Assembly (NCBI RefSeq): GCF_018336155.1
Contig: NZ_JAGYHF010000006.1
Location: 310,001-374,000 of the forward strand
Origin: Pseudomonas rustica
Lineage (GTDB): Bacteria; Pseudomonadota; Gammaproteobacteria; Pseudomonadales; Pseudomonadaceae
DNA length: 64,000 nt
Reading direction: 5' to 3'
Translations under genes and position numbers: made by a program
In this document: in pieces, positions 9,192 to 17,859 of the stretch
Layout of the letters: every line of letters begins with the position of its first letter
Position numbering within the stretch: position 1 is the first letter of the stretch
Notes under the pieces: model-generated
Databases searched by the model: none
Told to the model about the DNA's origin: nothing
The model's input: the letters and a program-made list of their open reading frames with translations, nothing else

Positions 9192-9258
9192 CATCGCGAG
9201 CAGGCTCACTCCTACAGGGGATTGCATTCCAAATGTAGGAGTGAGCCTGCTCGCGATG
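9192..9258. repeat. Long inverted repeat, family C variant
   Basis: The arms CATCGCGAGCAGGCTCAC and GTGAGCCTGCTCGCGATG surround a short loop, between the Tat protein gene and the GMC gene. It may separate expression of the two genes. Confidence 0.88.
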
Positions 9259-9296
9259 AGGCCAGCAAAAACAACAAAAACAAGAGAACCTGACCG

Positions 9297-10892
9297 ATGC
9301 CTGTACCCGACCCCTTCCGCGAAGGCCTCGCCCGAGGCTGGAAAACCTACAACGGCGCGCAACTCACCGATAACCTGACCCTCGAAGCCGACGTCGCGAT
9401 CATCGGCAGCGGCGCCGGTGGTGGCACCACGGCGGAAATCCTCAGCGCCGCCGGCTACAAAGTCCTGCTGATCGAAGAAGGCCCGCTGAAAACCAGTTCC
9501 GACTTCAAAATGCTTGAAGATCAGGCCTACAGCAGCCTCTATCAGGAAGGCATCGGCCGCATGAGCAAGGACGGTGCGATCACCATCCTGCAGGGCCGCG
9601 CGGTCGGCGGCACGACGTTGATCAACTGGACATCAAGCTTCCGCACCCCGGAACCCACCCTCGAACACTGGGCCACCGAGCACAACGTCAAAGGCCACAG
9701 CGTTGCCGAGATGGCGCCGTGGTTCGAGAAAATGGAGCAGCGCCTCGGCGTCGCCCCGTGGTTGGTGCCGCCCAACGCCAACAACGACGTGATCCGCAAA
9801 GGCTGCGAGCAACTCGGCTACAGCTGGCACGTGATCCCGCGCAATGTTCGCGGCTGCTGGAACCTCGGCTACTGCGGCATGGGCTGCCCGACCAACGCCA
9901 AACAATCGATGATGGTCACCACCATTCCGGCGACATTGGAAAAGGGTGGCGAGCTGCTTTATCTGGCCCGCGCGGAAAAACTGCTGATCAGCGGCGACAA
10001 GGTCACCGGCCTGCAATGCGTGGCGATGGACGAGCGCTGTGTCGCGCCGACCGGGCGCACCATCACGGTCAAGGCGCGGCATTACGTGCTGGCCGGTGGC
10101 GGCATCAACAGCCCGGCGTTGCTGCTGCGCTCCGATGCGCCGGATCCGCACAAGAATGTCGGTAAGCGTACATTTCTGCATCCGGTGAACATGTCCGCCG
10201 CGCGTTTCGACGAAGTGGTCAATCCGTTTTACGGGGCGCCGCAGTCGATCTACTCCGACCATTTCCAGTGGAAGGACGGCACCACCGGGCCGATGGCGTT
10301 CAAACTTGAAGTGCCGCCACTGCACCCGGCACTGGCGGCGACGTTGCTCGGTGGTTTCGGCCAGGAGAACGCGCAGCACATGGCCGACCTGCCGCACACC
10401 CACGCCATGCTCGCCCTGCTGCGCGATGGTTTTCACCCGGACAGCAGCGGCGGCGCCGTGGAATTACGCGGTGACGGCACGCCGGTGCTCGACTATCAGG
10501 TTTCGCCCTACGCCTGGGAAGGTTTGCGCAAAGCGTTCCACGTCATGGCCGAGATCCAGTTTGCCGGTGGCGCAAAATCGGTGATGCCGATGCACGCCGA
10601 CGCGCGTTACGTGAAAACCCTGGCCGAAGCCCGAACGCTGATCGATGGCCTGAGCCTTGAGCTGTACCGCACGCGACTGGGCAGCGCCCACGTCATGGGC
10701 GGTTGCGCGATGGGCGAAGAGGCGAAATCGGCGGTCACTGACAGCCTCGGCCGCCATCATCAACTGAGCAATCTGTCGATCCACGACGGCTCGCTGTTCC
10801 CCACCAGCATTGGCGCCAACCCACAGTTGTCGGTGTATGGCCTCACTGCGCAACTGGCGACCGCCCTCGCCGATCGATTGAAAAACCCATGA
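9297..10892 (+). CDS. GMC family FAD-dependent oxidoreductase
   Basis: A 531-residue flavoprotein of the glucose-methanol-choline family. The dinucleotide-binding motif GSGAGGG is near residue 38, followed by an acidic strand end (LLIEEG). The second GMC signature region (AGGGINSPALLLRS) and the C-terminal GANPQLSVYGLTAQLA are present. It probably oxidises an alcohol to an aldehyde, which would feed the calB-type enzyme upstream. It lacks its own signal peptide. The Tat-signal protein just upstream could carry it out. No cytochrome c subunit gene is present next to it. The substrate is unknown. Confidence 0.85.
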   Translation: MPVPDPFREGLARGWKTYNGAQLTDNLTLEADVAIIGSGAGGGTTAEILSAAGYKVLLIEEGPLKTSSDFKMLEDQAYSSLYQEGIGRMSKDGAITILQGRAVGGTTLINWTSSFRTPEPTLEHWATEHNVKGHSVAEMAPWFEKMEQRLGVAPWLVPPNANNDVIRKGCEQLGYSWHVIPRNVRGCWNLGYCGMGCPTNAKQSMMVTTIPATLEKGGELLYLARAEKLLISGDKVTGLQCVAMDERCVAPTGRTITVKARHYVLAGGGINSPALLLRSDAPDPHKNVGKRTFLHPVNMSAARFDEVVNPFYGAPQSIYSDHFQWKDGTTGPMAFKLEVPPLHPALAATLLGGFGQENAQHMADLPHTHAMLALLRDGFHPDSSGGAVELRGDGTPVLDYQVSPYAWEGLRKAFHVMAEIQFAGGAKSVMPMHADARYVKTLAEARTLIDGLSLELYRTRLGSAHVMGGCAMGEEAKSAVTDSLGRHHQLSNLSIHDGSLFPTSIGANPQLSVYGLTAQLATALADRLKNP

Positions 10893-10920
10893 AAAAACCG
10901 ATTATTCCCGTCGTCTATAG

Positions 10921-11487
<567 letters not shown>

Positions 11488-11594
11488 GCGCTGCCGAAGG
11501 CTGCGATCTTTTGATCTTGATCGCAGCCACGCACAGCAGTTGATCGCAGCAACGTGCACTGCGCTCGCCAATGCGGCACAATTGCGCGCATTGA

Positions 11595-11885
<291 letters not shown>

Positions 11886-11909
11886 GCCTTCAGCGCTCTT
11901 TCGGGCCTC

Positions 11910-12000
11910 TTCGCGAGCAAGCCCGCTCCCACAGTGTTTTGTGGTGGAACACAAATTTTGTGAACACCAAAATACCTGTGGGAGCGGGCTTGCTCGCGAA
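11910..12000. repeat. Long inverted repeat, family C
   Basis: The arms TTCGCGAGCAAGCCCGCTCC and GGAGCGGGCTTGCTCGCGAA lie between the convergent fdx gene and the small envelope protein gene. Inner bases (TTGTGGTG, CACAAA) are partly complementary too. Confidence 0.92.
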
Positions 12001-12035
12001 AGGGCCATCAGCCACACCGCAAACTCCTGATCAGT

Positions 12036-12359
12036 TCACTCGCGCTGCTCAAACCCCTCCCCCGTACACCCCAGACACCTTACAAACGCCGCCCGCGCCG
12101 GATCCACCACCAGCGCCTGCCCCGCATCGCCAATCCCGCCACCCAGCGCGGTAAACGGCAACGACACCACAAACGCCCCCGCACCAATCACCGTGGCCAC
12201 CACCAATAACGGTCGGGCAATCAGCAAATCGCCGATCATGGCGTAGGCAGGCGGGTTTTGAATGGTGTAACGCGGGTCGCCGCTGCCGCTTTCCGTGGCC
12301 TGAACCGCCAGGCTGGAACACAGCAGCAACGCGACAAAGAGGACTTGCAGGGATTTCAT
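12036..12359 (-). CDS. Small exported protein of unknown function
   Basis: A 107-residue protein with a clear signal peptide (residues 1-21, cleavage near VQA-TES). A central hydrophobic segment (residues about 45-80, glycine-rich) could be one or two membrane spans. The C-terminus has a CLGC motif. Close Pseudomonas relatives are often called 'multidrug transporter', but nothing in the sequence supports transport. It lies 56 bases from the 3' end of mutM on the same strand. Function unknown. Confidence 0.7.
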   Translation of the reverse strand: MKSLQVLFVALLLCSSLAVQATESGSGDPRYTIQNPPAYAMIGDLLIARPLLVVATVIGAGAFVVSLPFTALGGGIGDAGQALVVDPARAAFVRCLGCTGEGFEQRE

Positions 12360-12415
12360 GGCACGATCCTTCGGGCTGAACAGTGAGTCACCTCACTATA
12401 GACCCCAGGACTTTT

Positions 12416-13228
12416 TCAGCTCTGGCAGCGTGGGCAAAACACACTGGCGCGCTGGCCGAGCTTCACTTCGCGCAGGCCGGTGCCGCAGACCTTGCAGTGC
12501 TCACCACCCCGGCCATAGACAAACAGTTCCTGCTGGAAATACCCCGGCTGACCGTCGCCACCAATGAAATCGCGCAACGTCGTGCCGCCACGTTCGATGG
12601 CGGCGGCGAGGATGCGTTTGATCTCGATCGCCAGCTTCAGATAGCGCCCACGGGAGATGCCCCCGGCCTCGCGGCGCGGATCGATACCGGCGGCGAACAG
12701 CGCTTCCGTCGCATAAATATTGCCGACGCCGACCACGATTGCGTTGTCCATGATGAACGGCTTGACCGCCATCGAACGCCCGCGCGACAGCTGAAACAAA
12801 CGCTCGCCATCGAACAGATCGGTCAACGGCTCCGGCCCGAGGCGAATCAGCAATTCATGGTTGAGCGGATCGGTGCTCCACAGCATAGCTCCGAACCGGC
12901 GCGGATCGGTGTAGCGCAGCGCCAGCCCCGACTCGAGTTCGATGTCGACGTGCTCATGCTTGAGCGCCGGCAGCCCCGCTTCGACCAGACGCAAATTGCC
13001 CGACATGCCCAAATGGCTGATCAACGTGCCGACTTCAGCGTTGATCAACAAATATTTGGCACGCCGCTCGACCAGCACAATGCGCTGCCCGGACAGGCGC
13101 ACATCGAGGTCTTCGGGGATCGGCCAGCGCAACCGCCGGTCACGCACGATCACCCGGCTGACACGCTGGCCTTCCAGATGCGGGGCGATCCCGCGACGGG
13201 TGGTTTCGACTTCCGGCAGTTCAGGCAT
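12416..13228 (-). CDS. mutM: Formamidopyrimidine-DNA glycosylase
   Basis: A 270-residue base-excision repair enzyme removing 8-oxoguanine and formamidopyrimidines and nicking the abasic site. The mature N-terminus PELPEVE supplies the catalytic Pro1 and Glu residues. The C-terminal zinc finger has two Cys pairs (CKVC and CPRC). The helix-two-turn-helix segment ([12 protein letters not shown]) is intact. The gene follows the HDOD gene by 12 bases on the same strand, so they are likely cotranscribed. Confidence 0.97.
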   Translation of the reverse strand: MPELPEVETTRRGIAPHLEGQRVSRVIVRDRRLRWPIPEDLDVRLSGQRIVLVERRAKYLLINAEVGTLISHLGMSGNLRLVEAGLPALKHEHVDIELESGLALRYTDPRRFGAMLWSTDPLNHELLIRLGPEPLTDLFDGERLFQLSRGRSMAVKPFIMDNAIVVGVGNIYATEALFAAGIDPRREAGGISRGRYLKLAIEIKRILAAAIERGGTTLRDFIGGDGQPGYFQQELFVYGRGGEHCKVCGTGLREVKLGQRASVFCPRCQS

Positions 13229-13240
13229 GGTGTCCTCGAA

Positions 13241-14107
13241 TCAATGCGCGCCGAGGTCGCGAATCGTTTGTTTGAGGGTTTCGAAATCGTAGTCCGACAG
13301 ACCGACGTAATCGAGAATCAGCGGGCCGATGCTGTTCCACTCGTGGTCTTCGGTCTGGTTGCCCAGCACGCGATACGACGCACAAATGTGTTCGGCCATC
13401 TTCAACAGCGCCAACAGATTCTTCAACTGGCTGTTGCGCGACGACTCGTCGCTGAAAATCGCCAAGGCGTTGTGGTGATTGGCGATCGCGGCACTGACAT
13501 GCTCCGGCAAACGCCACGACTTCGCTGTGTAATAGCCGACCACCGCATGGTTGGTGTTGAACGTACGGTTTTCGGTATCGACCACGCGACAGGTCTGGCT
13601 GGCGTTGGCATACGCCTCTTCCAGCACCGACATGTAATTGGGGAAACGCTGCAGCATCAACGGCACGCCGCAATCGTGGAACAGGCCCAGCGCATAGGCT
13701 TCATCGCCGGCCTGAGTGCCGATGCGTTTGGCCAGCGTCAGGCAGGTCATCGCCACGTCTTGGGCGGTGTCCCAGAAACGGTTGAGCGTGACGATGGTGT
13801 CGTCATTCATCTCGCCCTTGATCGACTGCGCGTTGATCAGATTGATGATCGAACGGCTGCCCAGCAGATTCACCGCGCGCTGAATCGAAGTGATCTTGTT
13901 GCTCAAGCCGTAATAAGGCGAGTTGACGATTTTCAGCAACGAACCGGACAGGCCGGGATCCTGGGCGATCAGCTTGGCGATCACCTCCAGATCCGGGTCG
14001 GGCATGTACTGCTCCATTTGCAGATCCACCATGATCTGCGGTTGCGCCGGCACACTGATGCCTTGCAGCGATTGTTGAATCTGTTCGGTGGTCAGCTCTT
14101 GGGACAT
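13241..14107 (-). CDS. HDOD domain protein
   Basis: A 288-residue cytoplasmic protein of the HDOD family, relatives of HD phosphohydrolases that mostly act as signalling scaffolds. The domain spans about residues 20-220: it contains IAQDPGLSGSLLKIVNSPYYG and then LFHDCGVPLM, with a partial HD-like pair. No output domain (GGDEF, EAL, kinase) is attached. It lies upstream of mutM in the same unit. A role in signalling or stress response is only family-based. Confidence 0.85.
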   Translation of the reverse strand: MSQELTTEQIQQSLQGISVPAQPQIMVDLQMEQYMPDPDLEVIAKLIAQDPGLSGSLLKIVNSPYYGLSNKITSIQRAVNLLGSRSIINLINAQSIKGEMNDDTIVTLNRFWDTAQDVAMTCLTLAKRIGTQAGDEAYALGLFHDCGVPLMLQRFPNYMSVLEEAYANASQTCRVVDTENRTFNTNHAVVGYYTAKSWRLPEHVSAAIANHHNALAIFSDESSRNSQLKNLLALLKMAEHICASYRVLGNQTEDHEWNSIGPLILDYVGLSDYDFETLKQTIRDLGAH

Positions 14108-14280
14108 ATGTACACACTCAGGGACAGGCGGCGATTCTAACCGCTGAGACCGCAGGGCGACACACCGACGGGCACATCGGAGGAACTTTCATTCAAGCTC
14201 AGGCTTCGGATTTGGTAAGGCGCGGCGAAAATTTTCTGGCCGCTGCGCCAACAAATTCCCACTGACTCAGGAGCTTATCG

Positions 14281-14820
14281 ATGGCCACTTCCCTCAACGG
14301 CAAGCGCGTCGCTTTTTTGGTAACCGACGGTTTCGAACAGGTCGAACTGACCGGCCCCAAGCAAGCGCTGGAACAGGCTGGCGCGCAAGTCGACATCCTC
14401 TCGGCCGAGACCGGTACGGTCAAAGGCTGGAACCACGACAAACCGGCGGATGACTTCAAGGTCGATCAGACCTTCCAGGCTGCCAGCATTGAGCAGTACG
14501 ACGCGGTGGTGTTGCCGGGCGGCGTGCAAAACTCCGACACCATTCGCATCGATCAGGACGCCCAGCATCTGGTCAAGACCGGCGCCTCGGCCGGCAAACC
14601 GATTGCGGTGATCTGCCATGGCAGCTGGCTGTTGATTTCGGCGGGGCTGGTGAATGGCAAAACCATGACCAGCTATAAAACCGTCAAGGATGATCTGGTC
14701 AACGCCGGCGCACATTGGGTGGATAAAGAAGTGGTCAAGGACGGCAACCTGATCAGCAGCCGCCAGCCGGATGATATTCCGGCGTTCAGCAAAGAGCTGA
14801 TCGATACATTGTCTGCCTAG
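14281..14820 (+). CDS. pfpI: DJ-1/PfpI family protein
   Basis: A 179-residue member of the DJ-1/PfpI/YhbO group (class I glutamine amidotransferase fold). The nucleophile elbow reads VICHGSW, with the reactive Cys followed by His as in PfpI. The N-terminal conserved Glu (DGFEQVELTGP) is present. Members act as protein/glyoxal deglycases or stress proteins. P. aeruginosa pfpI lies in the same neighbourhood (mutM side). The ATG follows AGGAG at good spacing. Confidence 0.88.
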   Translation: MATSLNGKRVAFLVTDGFEQVELTGPKQALEQAGAQVDILSAETGTVKGWNHDKPADDFKVDQTFQAASIEQYDAVVLPGGVQNSDTIRIDQDAQHLVKTGASAGKPIAVICHGSWLLISAGLVNGKTMTSYKTVKDDLVNAGAHWVDKEVVKDGNLISSRQPDDIPAFSKELIDTLSA

Positions 14821-14891
14821 CGTTCAAGGCAGTCTTCGCGAGCAAGCCCGCTCCCACATGTGAATTCATTTCTCCTTTCACACTGATCTAT

Positions 14892-15043
14892 TGTGGCGAG
14901 GGGATTTATCCCCGTTCGGCTGCGCAGCAGTCGCAAAACCTGACAGCGCGGTGTATCAGACATGCCGTGTCAGATGGATTTGGGACGGCTGCGCCGTCCA
15001 ACGGGGATAAATCCCCTCGCCACAGATAAATCCCCTCGCCACA
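14892..15043. repeat. Long inverted repeat, family B, with an extra half unit
   Basis: The left arm TGTGGCGAGGGGATTTATCC and right arm GGATAAATCCCCTCGCCACA are followed at once by a second copy of the right half (15025-15043) and a decayed third (15044-15060). An isolated family C half (about 14834-14857) lies upstream. Together these fill the 323 bases between pfpI and rlmI. I see no gene there. Confidence 0.88.
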
Positions 15044-15143
15044 AGTAAATCCCATCGCCGCTGGAACGCACCACATGTCCATTTGCCGGCCAATCAGCCG
15101 GCCTGACGCGCTATACTCCCGCTCTTTTTTCCGGAGCGACGTC

Positions 15144-16340
15144 ATGTCCCTGCCTAGCCTGCGCCTCAAAGCCAACGCCGACCGTCGCCTGCGCAACGGC
15201 CACTTGTGGGTCTACAGCAACGAAATCGATGTGGCCGCCACCCCGTTGCACGGCTTCAAGGCCGGCGATCAGGCGATCCTCGAAGCCGCCGGCGGCAAGA
15301 CTTTGGGCATCGTTGCGATGAGCCCGAACAACCTGATCTGCGCCCGTCTGGTGTCCCGCGACATCAAGGTGCAACTGGACAAGTCGCTGCTGGTGCACCG
15401 TCTGAACGTGGCCCTGTCGCTGCGCGATCGCCTGTTCGACAAGCCGTTCTACCGTCTGGTCTACGGCGACTCCGACCTGTTGCCGGGTCTGGTGGTTGAC
15501 CGTTTCGGCGACATCCTCGTAGTCCAGATCGCCTCGGCGACCATGGAAGCGCACAAAGATGACGTGATCGCAGCGCTGACCCAAGTGCTCAAGCCAAGCG
15601 GCATCCTCTTCAAGAACGACTCCGCCGCGCGTGACGCCGAAGGCCTCAATCGTTACGTCGAAACCGTGTTCGGCCTGGTGCCGGAGTGGGTGGCGCTGGA
15701 AGAGAACGGCGTGAAATTCGAAGCCCCGGTCATTCAGGGTCAGAAAACCGGCTGGTTCTACGACCACCGCATGAACCGCGCACGCATGGCGCCTTACGCC
15801 AAGGGCAAACGCGTTCTCGACCTTTATAGCTACATCGGTGGCTGGGGCGTGCAAGCTGCTGCCTTCGGCGCCAGCGAAGTGTTCTGCGTCGATGCCTCTG
15901 CCTTCGCTCTCGACGGCGTTGAGCGCAACGCCGCACTGAACGGCTTTGCCGACAAGATGACCTGCATCGAAGGCGACGTCTTCGAAGCGCTGAAAGAGCT
16001 GAAAGCCAGCGAAGAGCGTTTCGACGTGATCGTTGCCGATCCGCCGGCGTTCATCAAACGCAAGAAAGACATGAAGAACGGCGAAGGCGCCTACCGTCGT
16101 CTGAACGAGCAAGCCATGCGCCTGCTCAACAAGGACGGCATCCTGATCAGCGCTTCGTGCTCGATGCACCTGCCGGAAGACGATCTGCAGAACATTCTGC
16201 TGACCAGCGCCCGTCATCTGGATCGCAACATCCAGATGCTCGAGCGCGGCGGTCAGGGCCCGGATCACCCGGTGCACCCAGCCATCGCCGAAACCCGCTA
16301 CATCAAAAGCATCACCTGCCGTCTGCTGCCAAACAGCTGA
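15144..16340 (+). CDS. rlmI: RlmI-type 23S rRNA (cytosine-C5) methyltransferase
   Basis: A 398-residue SAM-dependent RNA methyltransferase. The N-terminal PUA domain (residues 1-about 75) contains the NGHLWVYSNEID signature. The Rossmann methyltransferase domain has LDLYSYIGGW as motif I, DPPAF as motif IV and SCSMHL as motif VI with the catalytic Cys region. The ATG at 15144, after CCGGAG, is preferred over a start 23 codons upstream in the repeat-rich spacer. A strong terminator follows. The target C1962 is inferred from E. coli RlmI. Confidence 0.87.
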   Translation: MSLPSLRLKANADRRLRNGHLWVYSNEIDVAATPLHGFKAGDQAILEAAGGKTLGIVAMSPNNLICARLVSRDIKVQLDKSLLVHRLNVALSLRDRLFDKPFYRLVYGDSDLLPGLVVDRFGDILVVQIASATMEAHKDDVIAALTQVLKPSGILFKNDSAARDAEGLNRYVETVFGLVPEWVALEENGVKFEAPVIQGQKTGWFYDHRMNRARMAPYAKGKRVLDLYSYIGGWGVQAAAFGASEVFCVDASAFALDGVERNAALNGFADKMTCIEGDVFEALKELKASEERFDVIVADPPAFIKRKKDMKNGEGAYRRLNEQAMRLLNKDGILISASCSMHLPEDDLQNILLTSARHLDRNIQMLERGGQGPDHPVHPAIAETRYIKSITCRLLPNS

Positions 16341-16350
16341 TTGGTCAGTA

Positions 16351-16385
16351 AAAACGGGGGGCCCAAGGGCTCCCCGTTTGTTTTT
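16351..16385 (+). terminator. Rho-independent terminator of rlmI
   Basis: AAACGGGG-G-GCCC pairs with GGGC-T-CCCCGTTT (one G-U pair, 2-base loop as drawn), followed by GTTTTT. It closes the housekeeping block just before the AT-rich cassette. Confidence 0.9.
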
Positions 16386-16643
16386 GGGCGGTGCAAGGCC
16401 GTCTATTTCACTTCAAATCCAGCCGACTCCTACAATTAACTTCCTACAGTCTTGCAGGAATTTTCCGCACATCTGTTAATTACAGAAAAACAACTGACAA
16501 GTTTGTACAAGGGGCGAGATCGCTCCGACAAAATTACTGGATTTTTCCTACTTAATCTCCACTTGCCATTAATCGATTACAAACTATTATTGAGTTGTCA
16601 CCACGAGGTGGCATTCAATCTTAATGAACAAGGAGTTCATACT
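16386..16643 (+). promoter_or_regulatory. AT-rich upstream region of the peptide/SagB/AurF cassette
   Basis: This non-coding stretch is clearly richer in A+T than its neighbours. It holds an imperfect palindrome TTCCTACAGTCTTGCAGGAA (16441-16460), a perfect TTGTACAA (16503-16510) and a small CCAC-GAG-GTGG hairpin near 16603-16613. I see no convincing -35/-10 pair. The cassette promoter and any operator should be here. The change in composition suggests acquired DNA. Confidence 0.4.
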
Positions 16644-16715
16644 ATGAAAGCAATTACTCTGGAAACCAACAAAATCGCAAACCTCGCTTTTCTGGTTGCG
16701 CCTAAAGCCCGCTAA
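16644..16715 (+). CDS. 23-residue peptide, candidate RiPP precursor
   Basis: A short gene with an excellent ribosome site (AAGGAG, 16630-16635) and ATG at 16644. The peptide starts MKAITLETNK and ends LVAPKAR. It has no Cys, Ser, Tyr or Trp, but two Thr, two Asn, one Phe, three Lys and a C-terminal Arg. Its size is close to PqqA. It lies 70 bases before a SagB-type dehydrogenase gene, with a strong hairpin between. The frame is open upstream (to 16452), but no good start or ribosome site is seen there. It lacks the runs of one codon expected of an attenuator leader. I know no family for it. The precursor role is inferred from size and context. Confidence 0.6.
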   Translation: MKAITLETNKIANLAFLVAPKAR

Positions 16716-16723
16716 GTAAGTCA

Positions 16724-16755
16724 GGACGCTGGGGAGTGCCGGCACCCCAGCGTCC
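16724..16755 (+). terminator. Strong hairpin between the peptide gene and the enzyme genes
   Basis: GGACGCTGGGG (16724-16734) pairs with CCCCAGCGTCC (16745-16755). The loop GTGCCGGCAC is itself palindromic, so the stem can extend almost to the tip. No U-tract follows (CATCAGCCC), so it is more likely a partial terminator or a 3' stabiliser of the peptide mRNA than a full stop. Confidence 0.75.
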
Positions 16756-16785
16756 ATCAGCCCTTTCCAGAGTGAAGCATTGAAC

Positions 16786-17859
16786 ATGCACATCAATCCG
16801 TACTTATTCATATTGCCGCGCACGCCCGGACAAATCGTCTGGAACTATAAAGAACACACTCAACATGAACTTGATCTTGATTACGCTTCAAGACTGGCGA
16901 AACTTATCGACAACCCGAACGCATTCGACAGTCGCAACATAATAGACATACAACTATTGAGCGTGGGTATTTTAACCATTGCAAAAATAGACAACCCGCC
17001 CTGGGGCTGGGATGAGTTATCCAAGATATTTCATATAGGCACGCAGAACATTCCCTGCGAAGCGACACCCAAGAACATTAATGAATGGTCCAGACAATAT
17101 CTGGATCATTGCAATGACGTACTGAGCAAACCACCGCCCGATAAAGAACGCCCCACACTGGAAGGCGCGCGACGCATCGCGCTGCCGGCGCCTGCCGTGC
17201 TAAGCAACGACCGCTTGGGAAACGTCCTGCGCCAGCGTAAAACCAGTCGTTCCTTTACCGGTGAAGCGGTCACGCTGAATGACGTTTCCACCCTGCTCTA
17301 TCTTTCCCTCGGTTATCTGCACGAACGCCAGCAGGATCGTGACAGCAGTATCGCCCTCGGGCTTGATGCCCGTCGCAGCAGTCCTTCCGGCGGCGGTTTG
17401 AATGCGTGCGAAGGTTTTGCGCTGGTGCAGAACGTCAGCGGCTTGAAACCCGGCATCTACGCCTATCACCCGGTAGAGCACGCCTTGAGCCTGATAAACC
17501 CGCTGCCCGACACGGCGCTGGGTCAACTGCTCGGCGGACAACACTTCATCAACAACCTGCCGCTGGGCCTGTTCATTACCGCGCGTTTCGACAAGCTCTG
17601 GTGGAAATATGAACACTCACGCGCCTATCGCATGGCGTTCGTGGAGGCTGGGCACTTGTCGCAATCCTTTCAGTTGGTTGCCACGGCCCTCGGTCTCGGC
17701 ACCTGGCTGACCGGCGCGTTTTCTGATGATCAGGTTGAAGCCCTGCTGAAAATTACCGGCAGCGCGGAACAACCATTGTTCTTCGTCGGTTGCGGCGCCA
17801 GCGACGGTCAAGCGATGTGTCAGGAAATGCAGGCGCTGTTGCTGGAGGTGCAAGCATGA
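16786..17859 (+). CDS. SagB/ThcOx-type nitroreductase-fold dehydrogenase
   Basis: A 357-residue FMN-dependent oxidoreductase. Residues about 1-125 form an N-terminal domain of the kind seen in SagB-type enzymes (starts MHINPYLFILPR). The nitroreductase core follows, with the FMN/phosphate loop RQRKTSRSF and the SagB block RRSSPSGGGLNACEGF, then GLKPGIYAYHP. At the usual GALYP position it reads GGLNA. The C-terminal region keeps VEAGHLSQSFQLVATALG and VGCG. Related enzymes oxidise azolines to azoles in RiPP pathways, but no YcaO cyclodehydratase is nearby, so the reaction here is open. The ATG at 16786 is preferred to TTG at 16780. The first 350 bases are AT-rich. Confidence 0.85.
   Translation: MHINPYLFILPRTPGQIVWNYKEHTQHELDLDYASRLAKLIDNPNAFDSRNIIDIQLLSVGILTIAKIDNPPWGWDELSKIFHIGTQNIPCEATPKNINEWSRQYLDHCNDVLSKPPPDKERPTLEGARRIALPAPAVLSNDRLGNVLRQRKTSRSFTGEAVTLNDVSTLLYLSLGYLHERQQDRDSSIALGLDARRSSPSGGGLNACEGFALVQNVSGLKPGIYAYHPVEHALSLINPLPDTALGQLLGGQHFINNLPLGLFITARFDKLWWKYEHSRAYRMAFVEAGHLSQSFQLVATALGLGTWLTGAFSDDQVEALLKITGSAEQPLFFVGCGASDGQAMCQEMQALLLEVQA

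Noticed and set aside
12036..12359. 'Multidrug transporter' label for the 107-residue protein
   Set aside because: It has a signal peptide and at most two hydrophobic stretches, and no transporter family motif.
12383..14140. Plus-strand 585-codon open frame
   Set aside because: Antisense to mutM and the HDOD gene, both certain from motifs. The translation has the Arg/His/Gln bias of a shadow frame.
14892..15043. CRISPR-like array
   Set aside because: Units are inverted arms and halves of REP-type elements, without regularly spaced direct repeats and unique spacers, and no cas genes are near.
15083..15117. rlmI promoter TTGCCG/TATACT
   Set aside because: The spacer is 23 bases, too long for sigma-70. 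The -10-like box alone is not enough.
16452..16715. An 87-residue version of the small peptide
   Set aside because: It needs a TTG start without a ribosome site in the AT-rich leader, while the inner ATG has AAGGAG at ideal distance.
16644..16715. The small peptide as an attenuation leader
   Set aside because: No run of codons for one amino acid, and the downstream hairpin has no U-tract or visible alternative pairing. Not fully excluded.
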